Positions 5,562 to 5,798 of a stretch of DNA of 5,798 nt are shown piece by piece. Position numbers and translations under genes: made by a program. Each line of letters starts with the position of its first letter. The stretch's first letter is position 1. The notes below the pieces were generated by a model. It worked only from the letters and a program-made list of their open reading frames with translations. It did no database searches and was not told where the DNA came from. The stretch covers positions 1 to 5,798 of the forward strand of contig JBEKHI010000480.1 in the NCBI GenBank assembly GCA_050012355.1. Reading direction: 5' to 3'. Source of the DNA: JBEKHI01 sp050012355. Lineage in GTDB: Bacteria > Actinomycetota > Actinomycetes > Streptosporangiales > Streptosporangiaceae.

Positions 5562-5798
5562 GAGTCATGATGTCTGTACCAAATCGTCCCGACGCGGCCC
5601 AACCTATCCCAGGTTGAAACACACCGCCCGTAGGTCGGCGAACGCCGCTAAAAATCGAGACATGGAAAGAAAAAACGTGCCCCCGGGGGGGCTCCACGCA
5701 AACCATCACCGGCACGACCTGCGGTTTCCCGGCTGGGCCGGCTGATAATAAGCGATAGTTTCCGGGTCGGTGCGCCGCCCGCATAGCGCGCGGTCTGT
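5562..5798. other. Upstream region of the regulator gene, no supported gene
   Basis: Several frames are open on both strands here, including a 77-codon minus-strand frame (5551-5784), but none shows a family motif. The minus-strand frames running in from the right edge all stay open for some distance, so reading frame alone does not reveal a neighbouring gene. Besides the hairpin listed separately, there is a CCGGC-TGG-GCCGG symmetry at 5729-5741 without a T-run. The region most probably contains the promoter of the NB-ARC gene and possibly the 3' end of a further minus-strand gene. Confidence 0.5.
5670..5692 (-). terminator. GC hairpin followed by T6 on the minus strand, possible intrinsic terminator
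   Basis: Read on the minus strand, a G-C7-G5-C block (5692 to 5679) can fold into a five-pair all-GC stem with a 4-nt loop, then ACG and six T residues (5675-5670). This is the shape of a rho-independent terminator for a minus-strand gene lying further right. One minus-strand frame from the right edge stops at 5706-5708, 13 nt before the hairpin, which would fit, but only about 30 codons of it are visible. The stem is homopolymeric and could be chance. Confidence 0.3.

Noticed and set aside
5551..5784. Minus-strand 77-codon frame upstream of the regulator
   Set aside because: No recognisable motif, unconvincing composition, and all minus-strand frames are similarly open there.

Overview
The window is high-GC DNA with a strong preference for G/C at third codon positions, GTG starts on two genes and a Tat-exported phosphoesterase. 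Together with the protein families present, this points to an actinomycete chromosome (a Streptomyces/Catenulispora/Actinospica type of organism; the genus cannot be fixed from sequence alone).

Layout, left to right. (1) Positions 1-1463, minus strand: a nearly complete secreted phosphoesterase of the phospholipase C / acid phosphatase family, cut by the left edge at its C-terminal tail. (2) 1464-1660: a short AT-richer leader holding a perfect 8+8 bp palindrome, a likely operator. (3) 1661-2221, minus: an SMP-30/gluconolactonase-family protein that has lost the middle of its beta-propeller by an in-frame deletion. (4) 2267-about 2478, minus: the last ~70 codons of a short-chain dehydrogenase/reductase with no 5' part. 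(5) 2558-2926, plus: the first half of an ECF sigma factor gene (region 2 only), losing recognisable homology near 2812. (6) About 2813-3176: no convincing gene. It holds an AT-rich island with two very small plus-strand ORFs, one a single hydrophobic helix and one a 35-residue three-cysteine peptide; both are speculative. (7) 3177-5519, minus: an intact 780-residue regulator with an N-terminal HTH-like region, an NB-ARC (STAND) ATPase and TPR repeats. (8) 5520-5798: its upstream region, with an inverted repeat close to the start codon and a possible minus-strand terminator further out.

The two solid, intact-looking genes are the phosphoesterase and the NB-ARC/TPR regulator. Between them lies a stretch of about 1.2 kb (roughly 1.95-3.15 kb) that reads as a deletion scar zone: three neighbouring genes have each lost a different part (middle, 5' end, 3' end). 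The dehydrogenase and SMP-30 remnants are spaced like a former two-gene operon. Nothing ties the phosphoesterase and the regulator functionally beyond proximity. I see no RNA gene, CRISPR array, insertion sequence or att site. The most interesting points are the in-frame propeller deletion, the mosaic of broken genes, the palindrome ahead of the phosphoesterase, and the small-ORF island beside the orphan STAND regulator.
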